This document shows positions 11,036-18,864 of a stretch of 30,567 bases of DNA, in pieces; the first letter of the stretch is position 1, and every line of letters starts with the position of its first letter. The notes below the pieces were generated by a model, which made no database searches, was not told the origin of the DNA, and saw only the letters and a list, made by a program, of their open reading frames with translations. Source of the DNA: Candidatus Ventricola intestinavium (lineage in GTDB: Bacteria > Bacillota > Clostridia > Christensenellales > Aristaeellaceae). The position numbers were made by a program, and so were the translations under genes. The stretch lies in the NCBI GenBank assembly GCA_018715105.1, contig DVMG01000198.1, positions 1 through 30,567 on the forward strand, read 5' to 3'.

Positions 11036-12466
11036 GTGAAAACCTTTTTTCGCGCGCTGGCCGGATGCGCCGCATTCGCCGCTCTATTCGCTTTGATCGT
11101 GCTGCTGGCCAACACATATCTGATTCAGACGGACACCATTACCGCTCTGACGCTTCGGGAGATGCAGGCGCGCGAGGATATCGAGCTGGCCTTTGTCGGC
11201 TCATCCGTCGTGCGCGACCACTTCAACGTGCAGCTCATCACCGAAAAGACGGGGCTGACCGCCTTTAACGTGACCGTGCCCTGTGCATCCATGCCGGCGA
11301 ACATCGCCCTGACCAAAGAGCTCTACCGCACCAACAGCCCGCAATGGGTGGTTCTGGTGGTGGAGCCGTATACCTTTCAAACCCCGCGCGAAGATACTGA
11401 GGCCGAATATAAGCTCATGCCCTTCCTGTCGGATTGGAAAAACCGGCTTGAATATTACCTGCGCCTGTGCGATGAGGACGGCTATTATCTCGACCGCCTG
11501 TTCATCTTCCGGGAGTTTGGCGTCAAATCCCTTCGGGATATCGCCAAAACCGTGGGGCTGCGCCACTGGCCGGAAGAAACCTATGCCTTACTTCAGCCGA
11601 GCATGGATCCCACCGTTTCCTACCAGGGCAGCGGCTTTCTGCGGCATACCACCGATGAGCGCGCCGACGACCTTGTGCGCAAATCGGTCTTCCGTGAATA
11701 TACCGGCTACTATTATGAGCTGTTTGACAAATCCAAGGCCGAGCTGCTTGAATACAAGGCCCTTTGCGAGTCCCACGGCTCCAATCTGCTGATCCTGCTC
11801 TCCCCCAATCTGGCCGCACACGCGCTGGCCGAGCCCGGTTTCCTTGAATATGGTGAGAGCCTGATGCGCTTTTGCCGGGACAACGGCATCGCCTGCTTTA
11901 ATTTTCTCTTCGCCCGCCCCGAATTCATGCCCAGCCTGGATGGATATTATTTCGACCTTTACCACATGGTGGGGGAGGGGGCGGACATTCTGAGCGACGC
12001 ATTTTGCCGCTTCTTCCGCCTGTATACGTCCGGGGAAGACGTAACCTCCCTGTTTTACGAAAACTCGGCCGCGTATCTTGAGTCCATCGACGAGATCACC
12101 AACGCCTGGGTGACGCAGTATGATTCCTCCTGCGCGTGGAACCTCGCCTGGGATCAGGACGAAGCCGCTGTCACCGCCGCCGCGCAGACGCAGGATGTCT
12201 TCATGGCGGACTGCAACCGCGGCACCCTGGTCACGCCGGAATACCGCTTTGTGCGGGTCGAGCCGGACGGCTCGGAGACAATCCTTCAGGATTACAGCAC
12301 CGAAACCCTGTATCTGTGCGCCCCCGGCGAGCTCGACGGACAGACGCTCCGGCTCTACGCCCGCCCGCAGGGGCAGGAAGACGCTCAGCCGGATTGGTTT
12401 GAGCTGACCGTCGGGGAAACCTCCTGCGCCACGCCGGGCGCTCTTGCGCATTCCTCTTCCTCCTGA
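11036..12466 (+). CDS. SGNH-like extracytoplasmic protein (DltD/AlgX-like)
   Basis: 476-residue membrane-anchored protein and probable partner of the MBOAT protein. GTG start at 11036, about five bases after GGAGG; the frame is open upstream inside the MBOAT gene but without a site. Residues 7-28 form one hydrophobic anchor, leaving the rest outside. SGNH features: FVGSSVVRDHF with Ser57 as candidate nucleophile, and DLYHMVGEGA with Asp307 and His310 as the block V pair. About 200 residues between resemble DltD-type proteins. The last 100 residues look like a beta-sandwich (EYRFVRVEPDGSETILQDYS). In Dlt and alginate systems such proteins complete the transfer of an acyl group to the polymer. 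It is 89 bases after the MBOAT gene in the same unit, with a terminator after it. Confidence 0.85.
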   Translation: MKTFFRALAGCAAFAALFALIVLLANTYLIQTDTITALTLREMQAREDIELAFVGSSVVRDHFNVQLITEKTGLTAFNVTVPCASMPANIALTKELYRTNSPQWVVLVVEPYTFQTPREDTEAEYKLMPFLSDWKNRLEYYLRLCDEDGYYLDRLFIFREFGVKSLRDIAKTVGLRHWPEETYALLQPSMDPTVSYQGSGFLRHTTDERADDLVRKSVFREYTGYYYELFDKSKAELLEYKALCESHGSNLLILLSPNLAAHALAEPGFLEYGESLMRFCRDNGIACFNFLFARPEFMPSLDGYYFDLYHMVGEGADILSDAFCRFFRLYTSGEDVTSLFYENSAAYLESIDEITNAWVTQYDSSCAWNLAWDQDEAAVTAAAQTQDVFMADCNRGTLVTPEYRFVRVEPDGSETILQDYSTETLYLCAPGELDGQTLRLYARPQGQEDAQPDWFELTVGETSCATPGALAHSSSS

Positions 12467-12596
12467 AACGGGAAGGGAGGAGCCTCCCGTCTTGTGCGCA
12501 TGCAATTTCGGTTTTCAAAAAGCGGTTCTCTTTTGACCGGCATGGGCGTCTTCCCGCCTCCCTGAGAGGAGGAAACAGGCCTTTCCCGGCCGTTTG

Positions 12597-12633
12597 AAGC
12601 CGCCTTTTCCAAATCGGAGAAGGCGGCTTTTTC
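12597..12633 (+). terminator. Terminator of the MBOAT-SGNH unit
   Basis: AAGCCGCCTT with TTCC pairs with GGAGAAGGCGGCTT across a short AAATC loop, followed by TTTTTCTTT. It lies 130 bases after the SGNH stop. A second hairpin, ACGGGA/TCCCGT, is at about 12468-12491 and has no T-tract. Confidence 0.85.
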
Positions 12634-12709
12634 TTTGCCTTTTCCGCAAAGCGTTTGTGCGGCTCCTTCTTTGCCGCTCCTTCTTTGCGGATTCGCCTGG
12701 CGGCAAGCC

Positions 12710-12738
12710 TTGATTGCCGGCCCGAAATCGCGTATAAT
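12710..12738 (+). promoter_or_regulatory. Promoter of the ligase-decarboxylase-carrier unit
   Basis: TTGATT (12710-12715), 17-base spacer, TATAAT (12733-12738). It gives the second half of the system its own transcript, starting near 12745. Confidence 0.85.
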
Positions 12739-12819
12739 AAGGGAGATCTCCCTGAAAAGGGAATCCATGCCTGCGCCGCTTCAGGCACAGGCTTCATTTT
12801 CATCGGGACGGAGTCTTTC

Positions 12820-14367
12820 ATGAAATACCTGATTCTGGATTATCTGGAGGCAACGGCCTCCCGCCTGCCCGAGAAGACGGCGTTTGCCGATGAGCATACG
12901 AGCGTCACATTCGGGCAGTTGGTTCATCGCGCCCGCGCAGTGGGCAGCGCGCTTTTGCCGCTCGTCTCTCCGCGCAGCGTCGTTGGCTTTTATATGGACA
13001 AGTCCGTCCACACGGTCACAGGCTTTATGGGCGCGGTCTATGCGGGTTGCGCATATGCGCAGCTCAATCTGCGCCATCCGCCCGCCCGCATCCGCGCCAT
13101 TCTGGATACGCTTGCAACGCCCGTCGTGGTGACGGACAGGGAGCACGCTCCCGCCCTGAAGCAGACGGGCTTTTCCGGGCGCATTCTGCTCCTGGAGGAG
13201 CTTCTTTCCTCGGCGGCGGATGAGCCGGGCCTTTTATCCGTTCGCCGCAAGATGATTGACACGGATCCCCTTTATGTCAATTTCACCAGCGGGAGCACGG
13301 GAGCGCCCAAAGGCGTGGTTGTCTGCCACCGCAATGTGACCGACTTTATCCCCTGCTTTACCTCCCTTTTTTCCATCACAGAACAGGACACGCTGGCCAA
13401 TCAGGCCCCGTTTGACTTTGATGTGTCGGTGAAGGATCTCTACAGCGGCCTTTTTACGGGCGCGACCGTGCAGATTGTGCCCACGGCCTTTTTCTCCCAG
13501 CCTACAAAGCTCATGGATTTCCTCTGTGAACGCCGGGCTACCGTGCTCGTGTGGGCGGTCAGCGCGCTTTGCTTCCTGACGACGATGAATGCCCTGGCGT
13601 ACAAGACGCCCCAGACGCTGCGCGCCATCCTCTTCTCCGGCGAGGTGATGCCCGTCAAGCACCTGAATAAGCTGAAAAAATACCTGCCCCATGTTCAGTA
13701 TGTCAACCTTTACGGCCCCACGGAGATCACATGCAACTGCACCTATTACATCGTGGATCGCGACTTTTCCGAGCATGAGACGCTGCCCATCGGCGTCCCC
13801 TTCCCCAACGAGCGCGTCCTTTTGCTGGGCGAGGATGGGCATGAAGTGACGGCGCCGGGCGAAACGGGCGAGCTCTGCGTCAGCGGCACGGCCGTCGCGC
13901 TGGGATATTACCGGGATCCGGAGCGCACGGCGGCCAGTTTTGTTCAAAATCCGCTTTCATCCGATCGGTATCGCGATATCCTCTATCGCACCGGCGACCT
14001 CGTCCGCATCAACGAGCGGGGCGAAATGGTCTATGTGTCCCGAAAAGATTTTCAGATCAAGCACATGGGCCACCGCATTGAGCTGGGCGAAATCGAGGCG
14101 CATCTCGGCGCCGTGCCCGGCGTAGAGCGCGCGCTGTGCGTCTATCTGCACGAAAAAGGGAAGATCCTCGCTTTTACCACCGGCCCGGCGGACCGGCAGA
14201 CCATCACCGCCGCGCTGCGCGAAACGCTGCCGGCCTACATGATCCCCAACCTGTTCATGCGGGTGGAGGAAATGCCGCTCAACAAAAACGGCAAGATCGA
14301 CCGGGCCCGGCTCATGGAGCGCTATCAGGCACAAAAGGAGGCACGCCATGGAAACCGCACCGCTTGA
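12820..14367 (+). CDS. DltA-like amino acid adenylating ligase
   Basis: 515-residue AMP-forming ligase of the ANL superfamily. Start at 12820 after GGAG; upstream frame is excluded because the promoter lies inside it. Motifs in order: YVNFTSGSTGAPKGVVVCHRN (P-loop), APFDFDVSVKDLY with Asp201 where A-domains and DltA bind the substrate amino group, NLYGPTEITCNC, LYRTGDLVRI, QIKHMGHRIELGEIE, and LNKNGKIDRARL with the catalytic Lys492. DltA activates D-alanine and loads it on DltC. Here the DltA signature around STPSF is replaced by WAVSALCFL, so the side-chain pocket probably differs. The next two genes encode a PLP decarboxylase and a carrier protein, making the carrier the expected acceptor. 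D-alanine cannot be excluded, but a decarboxylase partner suggests a dicarboxylic or other amino acid. Confidence 0.9.
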   Translation: MKYLILDYLEATASRLPEKTAFADEHTSVTFGQLVHRARAVGSALLPLVSPRSVVGFYMDKSVHTVTGFMGAVYAGCAYAQLNLRHPPARIRAILDTLATPVVVTDREHAPALKQTGFSGRILLLEELLSSAADEPGLLSVRRKMIDTDPLYVNFTSGSTGAPKGVVVCHRNVTDFIPCFTSLFSITEQDTLANQAPFDFDVSVKDLYSGLFTGATVQIVPTAFFSQPTKLMDFLCERRATVLVWAVSALCFLTTMNALAYKTPQTLRAILFSGEVMPVKHLNKLKKYLPHVQYVNLYGPTEITCNCTYYIVDRDFSEHETLPIGVPFPNERVLLLGEDGHEVTAPGETGELCVSGTAVALGYYRDPERTAASFVQNPLSSDRYRDILYRTGDLVRINERGEMVYVSRKDFQIKHMGHRIELGEIEAHLGAVPGVERALCVYLHEKGKILAFTTGPADRQTITAALRETLPAYMIPNLFMRVEEMPLNKNGKIDRARLMERYQAQKEARHGNRTA

Positions 14368-15532
14368 GGCCATTGTGAAGGCATACGGCACCCCCTGCTT
14401 TGTCTTTGATGAGGCCGCGCTCGCCCGGCGCATGCACGCCGTGCGCGAAATCGTGGGGGAGCGCATGCGCCTGTGTTACTCCGTCAAGGCCAATCCGTTT
14501 CTGATCCCCGCCATGTGCGGCCTGGTGGAAACGCTTGAGGTCTGCAGTCCCGGGGAGCTGGAAATCTGCATGGCGCTTGGCGTCCGGCCGGACGCCATTC
14601 TCTTCTCCGGGGTCAACAAGACCTGGCGGGATGTGGAGCGTGCCATGGACGCGGGGATCACCCGGTTCACGTGCGAATCCCCGCTGCATGTGCGCCTGAT
14701 TGACGAAGCGGCGCAAAGCCGCGGGCGCGTCTATCCGGTGCTGCTGCGGCTGACGGCGGGCTCCCAGTTCGGCATGGACGAGGCCGATCTGCTGGCCGCT
14801 GTTGCAAACCGGTCTGGCACGCCCGGCATCCGCATCGAGGGAATCCACTTCTTTTCCGGCACCCAGCGCAAAAAACTCGACAGCCAGCGCGGGGAGCTCG
14901 CCCTGCTGCGGAACTTCTGCACGCGCCTGAGAGAGGAATACGGCTTTGAGGCGCTGCGCGTGGAATACGGGCCCGGCCTGTATTTTCCCTACTTCGCCCA
15001 TGAAGATGACCGCGATACGCTCGCCCCGCTGCGCGAACTTGCGCCGGATCTGCGCGCGCTGGCTGAAACCTGTGAGCTGACCGTTGAAATGGGCCGCTTC
15101 TTTGTCTCGGAATGCGGCACCTATTTGACACAGGTTGTGGATACCAAGGTCAACTGCGGCACCGCTTACGCGATTGTGGACGGCGGCATCCACCATGTCA
15201 ATTATATCGGCGGCACCATGGGCATGCGTGTGCCGCGCATCACCCATCTTGCCGGTCCGGCGCATGTGCGGGACGATGCGCAGGACTGGACGCTCTGCGG
15301 GAGCCTGTGCACCACGGCGGATGTGCTTGTGCGCCGCGTGAGCCTGCATGGCCTCGTGCCGGGCGATATTCTGGCCTTCCGGAATATCGGCGCTTATGCC
15401 GTGACGGAGAGCCCCGCGCTCTTCCTGAGCCGGGATATGCCCCGCATCCTTTTAAGCGGCGCGGGCGGCGTCCGGCTTTGCCGCGACGCCCTTCCTACAT
15501 CCATACTCAATCAACCGAAAAAGGAGATCTGA
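14348..15532 (+). CDS. Fold-III PLP decarboxylase, BtrK/LysA-like
   Basis: 394-residue member of the alanine racemase-fold group IV decarboxylases (LysA, ornithine decarboxylase). Start at 14348 follows AAAGGAGG and overlaps the ligase end by 20 bases. Lys47 in CYSVKANPF is the PLP lysine; CGSLCTTADVL supplies Cys321 in the C-terminal catalytic motif, and NIGAYAVTES follows. It departs from LysA: HIGSQ is FFSGTQ, the phosphate-binding GGG is YGPG, and EPGR is EMGR. The FSGTQ form and the VDGGIHH segment recall BtrK, which decarboxylates glutamyl-carrier protein in butirosin synthesis (comparison from memory), and the decarboxylases found beside a ligase and carrier in exosortase A systems. 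Position between a ligase and a carrier gene supports a carrier-bound substrate. Diaminopimelate decarboxylase is the conservative alternative. Confidence 0.87.
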   Translation: METAPLEAIVKAYGTPCFVFDEAALARRMHAVREIVGERMRLCYSVKANPFLIPAMCGLVETLEVCSPGELEICMALGVRPDAILFSGVNKTWRDVERAMDAGITRFTCESPLHVRLIDEAAQSRGRVYPVLLRLTAGSQFGMDEADLLAAVANRSGTPGIRIEGIHFFSGTQRKKLDSQRGELALLRNFCTRLREEYGFEALRVEYGPGLYFPYFAHEDDRDTLAPLRELAPDLRALAETCELTVEMGRFFVSECGTYLTQVVDTKVNCGTAYAIVDGGIHHVNYIGGTMGMRVPRITHLAGPAHVRDDAQDWTLCGSLCTTADVLVRRVSLHGLVPGDILAFRNIGAYAVTESPALFLSRDMPRILLSGAGGVRLCRDALPTSILNQPKKEI

Positions 15533-15534
15533 TC

Positions 15535-15765
15535 ATGAAAGAAACCATCCTGAGCATTCTTGCCGACATCGTGGAGGAGGAGAATCTGGCCACCTGTACC
15601 ACGCTGATCGACGACGGCATCCTTTCCTCGCTGGATATCATCCAGCTCATCGGCGCGCTTAACGACGAATTCGATCTCTCCATCCCCGCCACCGAAATCG
15701 TGCCGGATAATTTCAACAGCGTGGACGCCATGGCGCGCATGGTTGCGCGCCTGACGGAGGAATAA
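15535..15765 (+). CDS. Acyl/peptidyl carrier protein (DltC-like)
   Basis: 76-residue acidic carrier protein. AAAGGAG lies inside the end of the decarboxylase gene and the gap between the genes is two bases, so the pair is tightly coupled. The 4'-phosphopantetheine site is Ser32 in DDGILSSLDIIQLI; the usual DSL reads SSL. Helix pattern and length fit DltC and small stand-alone carriers. It should hold the amino acid activated by the ligase. No phosphopantetheinyl transferase gene is in the window. Confidence 0.93.
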   Translation: MKETILSILADIVEEENLATCTTLIDDGILSSLDIIQLIGALNDEFDLSIPATEIVPDNFNSVDAMARMVARLTEE

Positions 15766-15820
15766 GCATTTCATTCCGCGCGGTTTTCCCTCTGCGCTTC
15801 CTGTCATCCCCGTATGCCAA

Positions 15821-15868
15821 AAGGCCGCCTTCTCTCCCCAAGCGGAGGAAGACGGCCTTTTTCTCTTT
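15821..15868 (+). terminator. Terminator after the carrier protein gene
   Basis: AAGGCCGCCTTCTCTCC pairs with GGAGGAAGACGGCCTT, with one internal mismatch at each of two places, followed by TTTCTCTTT. Confidence 0.88.
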
Positions 15869-15993
15869 GCTTTTCCAGGCGGCGTCCCGCACGCGCAATT
15901 TCCAGCGCTCTTCCCTGTTTTATACGGTTCTCCGATAAAAACGAGCAGCCGGCGCGAAGCGAAGACGGGGTTGGGGGCTAAAGTTCCCAGGCA

Positions 15994-16019
15994 GGTTGGG
16001 GCGACAGCCCAACGTTTTT
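15994..16019 (+). repeat. Intergenic hairpin element, copy 2
   Basis: GTTGGGGC-GACA-GCCCAAC (15995-16013) followed by GTTTTT. The stem matches the element at 9021-9037 in the same orientation. With its T-tract this copy could act as a backup plus-strand terminator after the carrier gene. The rest of 15869-16123 holds no gene I can support; a CTGCGC/GCGCAG hairpin-forming stretch lies near 16070-16090. Confidence 0.55.
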
Positions 16020-16123
16020 CCTCATCGAAGCACAATATGCAAGCATCGCACAGGTGCCGAAGGCGGCCCCTGCGCTTCCGACAGCGCAGCTTTCAAAAGC
16101 TTTCCATGAAACGGAGAACCGCA

Positions 16124-16951
16124 TTACAGCCCAACCGGCACGAAGGTCTTCTTTCCACCCTGCTCCTCAAGCTGCCAGATCTCCCGAAAACCGCATGCAA
16201 GCGCAAGCGCTCGCGCCTGCTCAAAGCCGAAGGCCACGGCTTCCACCCCGTGCGCATCCGCGCTCACCGTCACCCTGCCGCCCATTCGCGCAATCTCCCG
16301 CAGCAGCGCCCGGGAAGGATAGGGCGTGGTGCGCCATCCGCGGCTGATTGCGCCGGTATTGATCTCAAAGATCTTTTCCTCCGCCACAAGCGCCTCCAGC
16401 GCGCGCAGCGCTGCCCTTCTGTAAGCCGGGCTGTTCTCATCAAAGAAACCGTGCCGCTCGTTAAACTTGGTGATCAGGTCCACATGTCCCACCACATCGA
16501 CCTCCGGCACACGGGCAAGGCGTTCCACCTGCTCATAATACAGGCCTGCGGCCGCGTTGGCATCGCCGCCAAAATACAGGCGCAAAATCCTCTGCGTCGC
16601 CTGAGGGGATTCATCCACCGCGAAAAAGCCGCCGTCCGCGGGCAGATGGTGCACCGAGCCGATCACATAGTCAAAGGCGGATCGATCCACAGGCTCGCAG
16701 AGCACATCCCACTCGACACCCGCATACACACGAATTTCGCCGGCATACGCCTCCCGCAGCCGGCGCATTTCACGAAGAAACGAGGGGATCTCCTCCCGGC
16801 GGGCCGCCCACGGCGTTTCAAAAGGCAGCGGGCCGTGCAGGCTGAGCCCCACGCTCGTCAGCCCTGCCGCCTGAGAGGCCCGCACCATTTCCTCCGGCGT
16901 GTTCTTTCCATCATCAAATGTACAGTGCGCGTGCAGGTTCTGCGCGACCAT
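16124..16951 (-). CDS. PHP-domain phosphoesterase, histidinol-phosphatase-like
   Basis: 275-residue PHP-family metal hydrolase of the HisJ/HisK type. Start at 16951 is preceded by GGGAGG at six bases; the frame is open to 16972 without a site. PHP metal-binding motifs: NLHAHCTFDDG (His7, His9), GLSLHGPLP, VYAGVEWDVL, IGSVHHLP, VVGHVDLITKF, FEINTGA and SADAHGVEAV. HisK removes phosphate from histidinol phosphate, but no other his gene is nearby and PHP proteins of this type often have other small phosphate substrates. It follows yerC by 23 bases in one unit. Confidence 0.87.
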   Translation of the reverse strand: MVAQNLHAHCTFDDGKNTPEEMVRASQAAGLTSVGLSLHGPLPFETPWAARREEIPSFLREMRRLREAYAGEIRVYAGVEWDVLCEPVDRSAFDYVIGSVHHLPADGGFFAVDESPQATQRILRLYFGGDANAAAGLYYEQVERLARVPEVDVVGHVDLITKFNERHGFFDENSPAYRRAALRALEALVAEEKIFEINTGAISRGWRTTPYPSRALLREIARMGGRVTVSADAHGVEAVAFGFEQARALALACGFREIWQLEEQGGKKTFVPVGL

Positions 16952-16974
16952 GCTCGTCCTCCCGCTCTTCAAGA

Positions 16975-17274
16975 TCAGCGCGCGTCCTCCTCGTTCTGAA
17001 GGCGATTCAAAACCATGCGATAGCCGCCCGGCCCATAGTCAAGGCACCGCTTCACCCGGCCGATGGTGGCCGAACTCACTCCCGTGGCCTCCGCCACCTG
17101 CTGATAAGAACTCCCGGCATCCAGCTGCCGGGCAATCTCAAGGCGTTGTCCGAAGTCGCGCACCTCTTTGTTGGTGCACAGATCCTCAAAATAGCGATAG
17201 CATTCCTCCACGCTCTCAAGCGCCAGGATCGAACGGAAGAGTGTGTCGGTCTGTTCGTCTCTTCTTAAGCTCAT
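16975..17274 (-). CDS. YerC/YecD family TrpR-like DNA-binding protein
   Basis: 99-residue helical protein of the TrpR superfamily, YerC group. Residues of about 45-95 hold the helix-turn-helix: QRLEIARQLDAG, then YQQVAEATGVSSATIGRVKRCL. The start at 17274 is preceded by GAGGTGAG; the ATG at 17298 would lie at the very start of the transcript predicted from the promoter at 17305-17333, which argues against it. The family's target is generally unknown. First gene of a unit with the PHP phosphoesterase, which it may regulate. Confidence 0.9.
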   Translation of the reverse strand: MSLRRDEQTDTLFRSILALESVEECYRYFEDLCTNKEVRDFGQRLEIARQLDAGSSYQQVAEATGVSSATIGRVKRCLDYGPGGYRMVLNRLQNEEDAR

Positions 17275-17304
17275 CGTGCTCACCTCAACGCGTTTCATAA
17301 GGTA

Positions 17305-17333
17305 ATCATATCATGGCTTGTATCGAAAAGCAA
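17305..17333 (-). promoter_or_regulatory. Promoter of yerC-PHP unit
   Basis: On the minus strand TTGCTT (17333-17328) and TATGAT (17310-17305) are 17 bases apart; the transcription start would fall near 17298. Confidence 0.75.
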
Positions 17334-17404
17334 GAGACCGCCTTCCTTTCCCCGGCCGAATTCCGCTTTGCCCGGGCGGCCGTGCAAGCCGAAAGGATGG
17401 GGGC

Positions 17405-17438
17405 GCAAAAGAAGGGCGGGAAAAATCCTTTCCCGCCC
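17405..17438 (-). terminator. gdhA terminator
   Basis: On the minus strand GGGCGGGAAA pairs with TTTCCCGCCC across a short loop, followed by TTCTTTTGC. It begins 12 bases after the gdhA stop. Confidence 0.88.
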
Positions 17439-17450
17439 CGTCATCAAGCC

Positions 17451-18785
17451 TCAGACGACGCCCTGCGCCTCCATGGCCTGCGCCACCTTGAGGAAACCGG
17501 CGATGTTTGCGCCCGCAACATAGTTGCCCGGCATGCCGTATTCTCTGGCCGCGCCGTCGATGCTTCTGAAAATGCCGACCATGATGTCTCGCAGTTTGCT
17601 GTCCACCTCTTCAAAGGACCAGCTCAGGCGCATGGAATTCTGGCTCATCTCCAGCGCGCTGGTTGCCACGCCGCCGGCATTGGCCGCCTTGCCCGGCGCA
17701 AAGAGCACGCCGTTCTCGCGCAGGTAATCGGTGGCCTCCAGCGTGGTGGGCATGTTGGCTCCCTCGGCCACAGCGATGCAGCCGTTCTTCACCAGCGCCT
17801 TGGCATCCTCCAGATCCAGCTCGTTCTGCGTGGCGCAGGGCAGCGCAATGTCGCATGCAACGGTGAACACGCCGCGTCCCTCATGATACTGCGCGGACGG
17901 ACGCGCCGCCGCGTACTCGGTCAGCCTGGCGCGGCGCACCTCTTTGATCTCCTTGAGAAGGGCCACATCCATGCCTTCCGGATCGTATACCCAGCCCGTG
18001 GAATCAGACACCGTGACCACATGCGCGCCCAGCTGCTGCGCCTTTTCCACGGCATAGATGGCCACGTTGCCGGAGCCGGAAACCGTCACCGTCTTGCCCG
18101 CGATGTCGTGCCCGTTGGCGCGCAGCATCTCCTGGGTGAGGTAAAGCAGGCCGTATCCGGTCGCCTCCGTGCGCACCAGGGAGCCGCCGTACGTGAGGCC
18201 CTTGCCGGTGAGCACCCCCTCATACTTGCCGGTCAGCCGCTTGTACTGGCCATACAGATAGCCAATTTCCCGCGCGCCGGTGCCGATATCACCCGCGGGG
18301 ACATCCACATCCGCGCCGATGTACTTGTGCAGTTCGGTCATAAAGCTCTGGCAAAACGCCATCACTTCGCGGTCACTCTTTCCCTTGGGATCAAAATCGC
18401 AGCCGCCTTTGCCTCCGCCGATGGGCAGGCCGGTCAGAGAGTTTTTAAACACCTGCTCAAATCCCAGGAACTTGATGATGCCCAGGTTCACGCTCGGATG
18501 CAGGCGCAGGCCGCCCTTATACGGGCCGATAGCGCTTGAAAACTGCACGCGAAACGCGTTGTTGACCTGCACCTGACCCTTATCATCCACCCAGGGCACA
18601 CGGAAGAGCAGCTGACGCTCCGGCATGGTGATGCGCTCAAGAAGCGCTTCGCGGCGATACTTTTCCTCATTGCGGTCAATCACGGCGCGCAGGGAATCCA
18701 GCACCTCGCGCACGGCCTGATGGAATTCCGGCTGGCTCGGGTTTTCCCGCACAACGCGCTCATAAACCTCATCCACGTAAGACAT
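17451..18785 (-). CDS. gdhA: NADP-type glutamate dehydrogenase
   Basis: 444-residue hexameric-type glutamate dehydrogenase that joins ammonium to 2-oxoglutarate. Start at 18785 after AAGGGGGAC; an upstream in-frame ATG lacks a site and is too near the transcription start. Diagnostic motifs: PYKGGLRLHPSVN, GGGKGGCDFDPKGKSD with the catalytic Lys, VDVPAGDIGTGAREIGYL, the nucleotide-binding VSGSGNVAIYAVEKA, and AEGANMPTT. Length matches the bacterial family. It has its own promoter with a 9-bp dyad around it and a terminator, so it is a single-gene unit. Coenzyme preference is inferred from the family. Confidence 0.97.
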   Translation of the reverse strand: MSYVDEVYERVVRENPSQPEFHQAVREVLDSLRAVIDRNEEKYRREALLERITMPERQLLFRVPWVDDKGQVQVNNAFRVQFSSAIGPYKGGLRLHPSVNLGIIKFLGFEQVFKNSLTGLPIGGGKGGCDFDPKGKSDREVMAFCQSFMTELHKYIGADVDVPAGDIGTGAREIGYLYGQYKRLTGKYEGVLTGKGLTYGGSLVRTEATGYGLLYLTQEMLRANGHDIAGKTVTVSGSGNVAIYAVEKAQQLGAHVVTVSDSTGWVYDPEGMDVALLKEIKEVRRARLTEYAAARPSAQYHEGRGVFTVACDIALPCATQNELDLEDAKALVKNGCIAVAEGANMPTTLEATDYLRENGVLFAPGKAANAGGVATSALEMSQNSMRLSWSFEEVDSKLRDIMVGIFRSIDGAAREYGMPGNYVAGANIAGFLKVAQAMEAQGVV

Positions 18786-18815
18786 ATGGTCCGTCCCCCT
18801 TGTTATCTGCATGCG

Positions 18816-18858
18816 ATATGTTCCAAACACTCCCCATTATATGCAATGCGGAACATAT
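18816..18858. promoter_or_regulatory. Inverted repeat around the gdhA promoter, candidate operator
   Basis: ATATGTTCC (18816-18824) and GGAACATAT (18850-18858) are a perfect 9-bp inverted repeat 25 bases apart. One arm fills the spacer directly after the -35 box, the other lies just past the transcription start, so a bound dimer or looped pair would cover the promoter. A further 17-base palindrome, TCGATT-TGCAT-AATCGA, is at 18916-18932 upstream of the -35. Operator role is inferred from position. Confidence 0.65.
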
Positions 18859-18864
18859 TTGCAA
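18836..18864 (-). promoter_or_regulatory. gdhA promoter
   Basis: On the minus strand TTGCAA (18864-18859), 17-base spacer, TATAAT (18841-18836). Transcription should begin near 18829. Confidence 0.88.

Noticed and set aside
15971..16999. 342-codon plus-strand frame over the PHP gene
   Set aside because: Antisense shadow; low-complexity basic protein with no family features.
17313..18539. 408-codon plus-strand frame over gdhA
   Set aside because: Antisense shadow of gdhA; Ala, Arg, Gly and His-rich without motifs, and it starts before the gdhA terminator.
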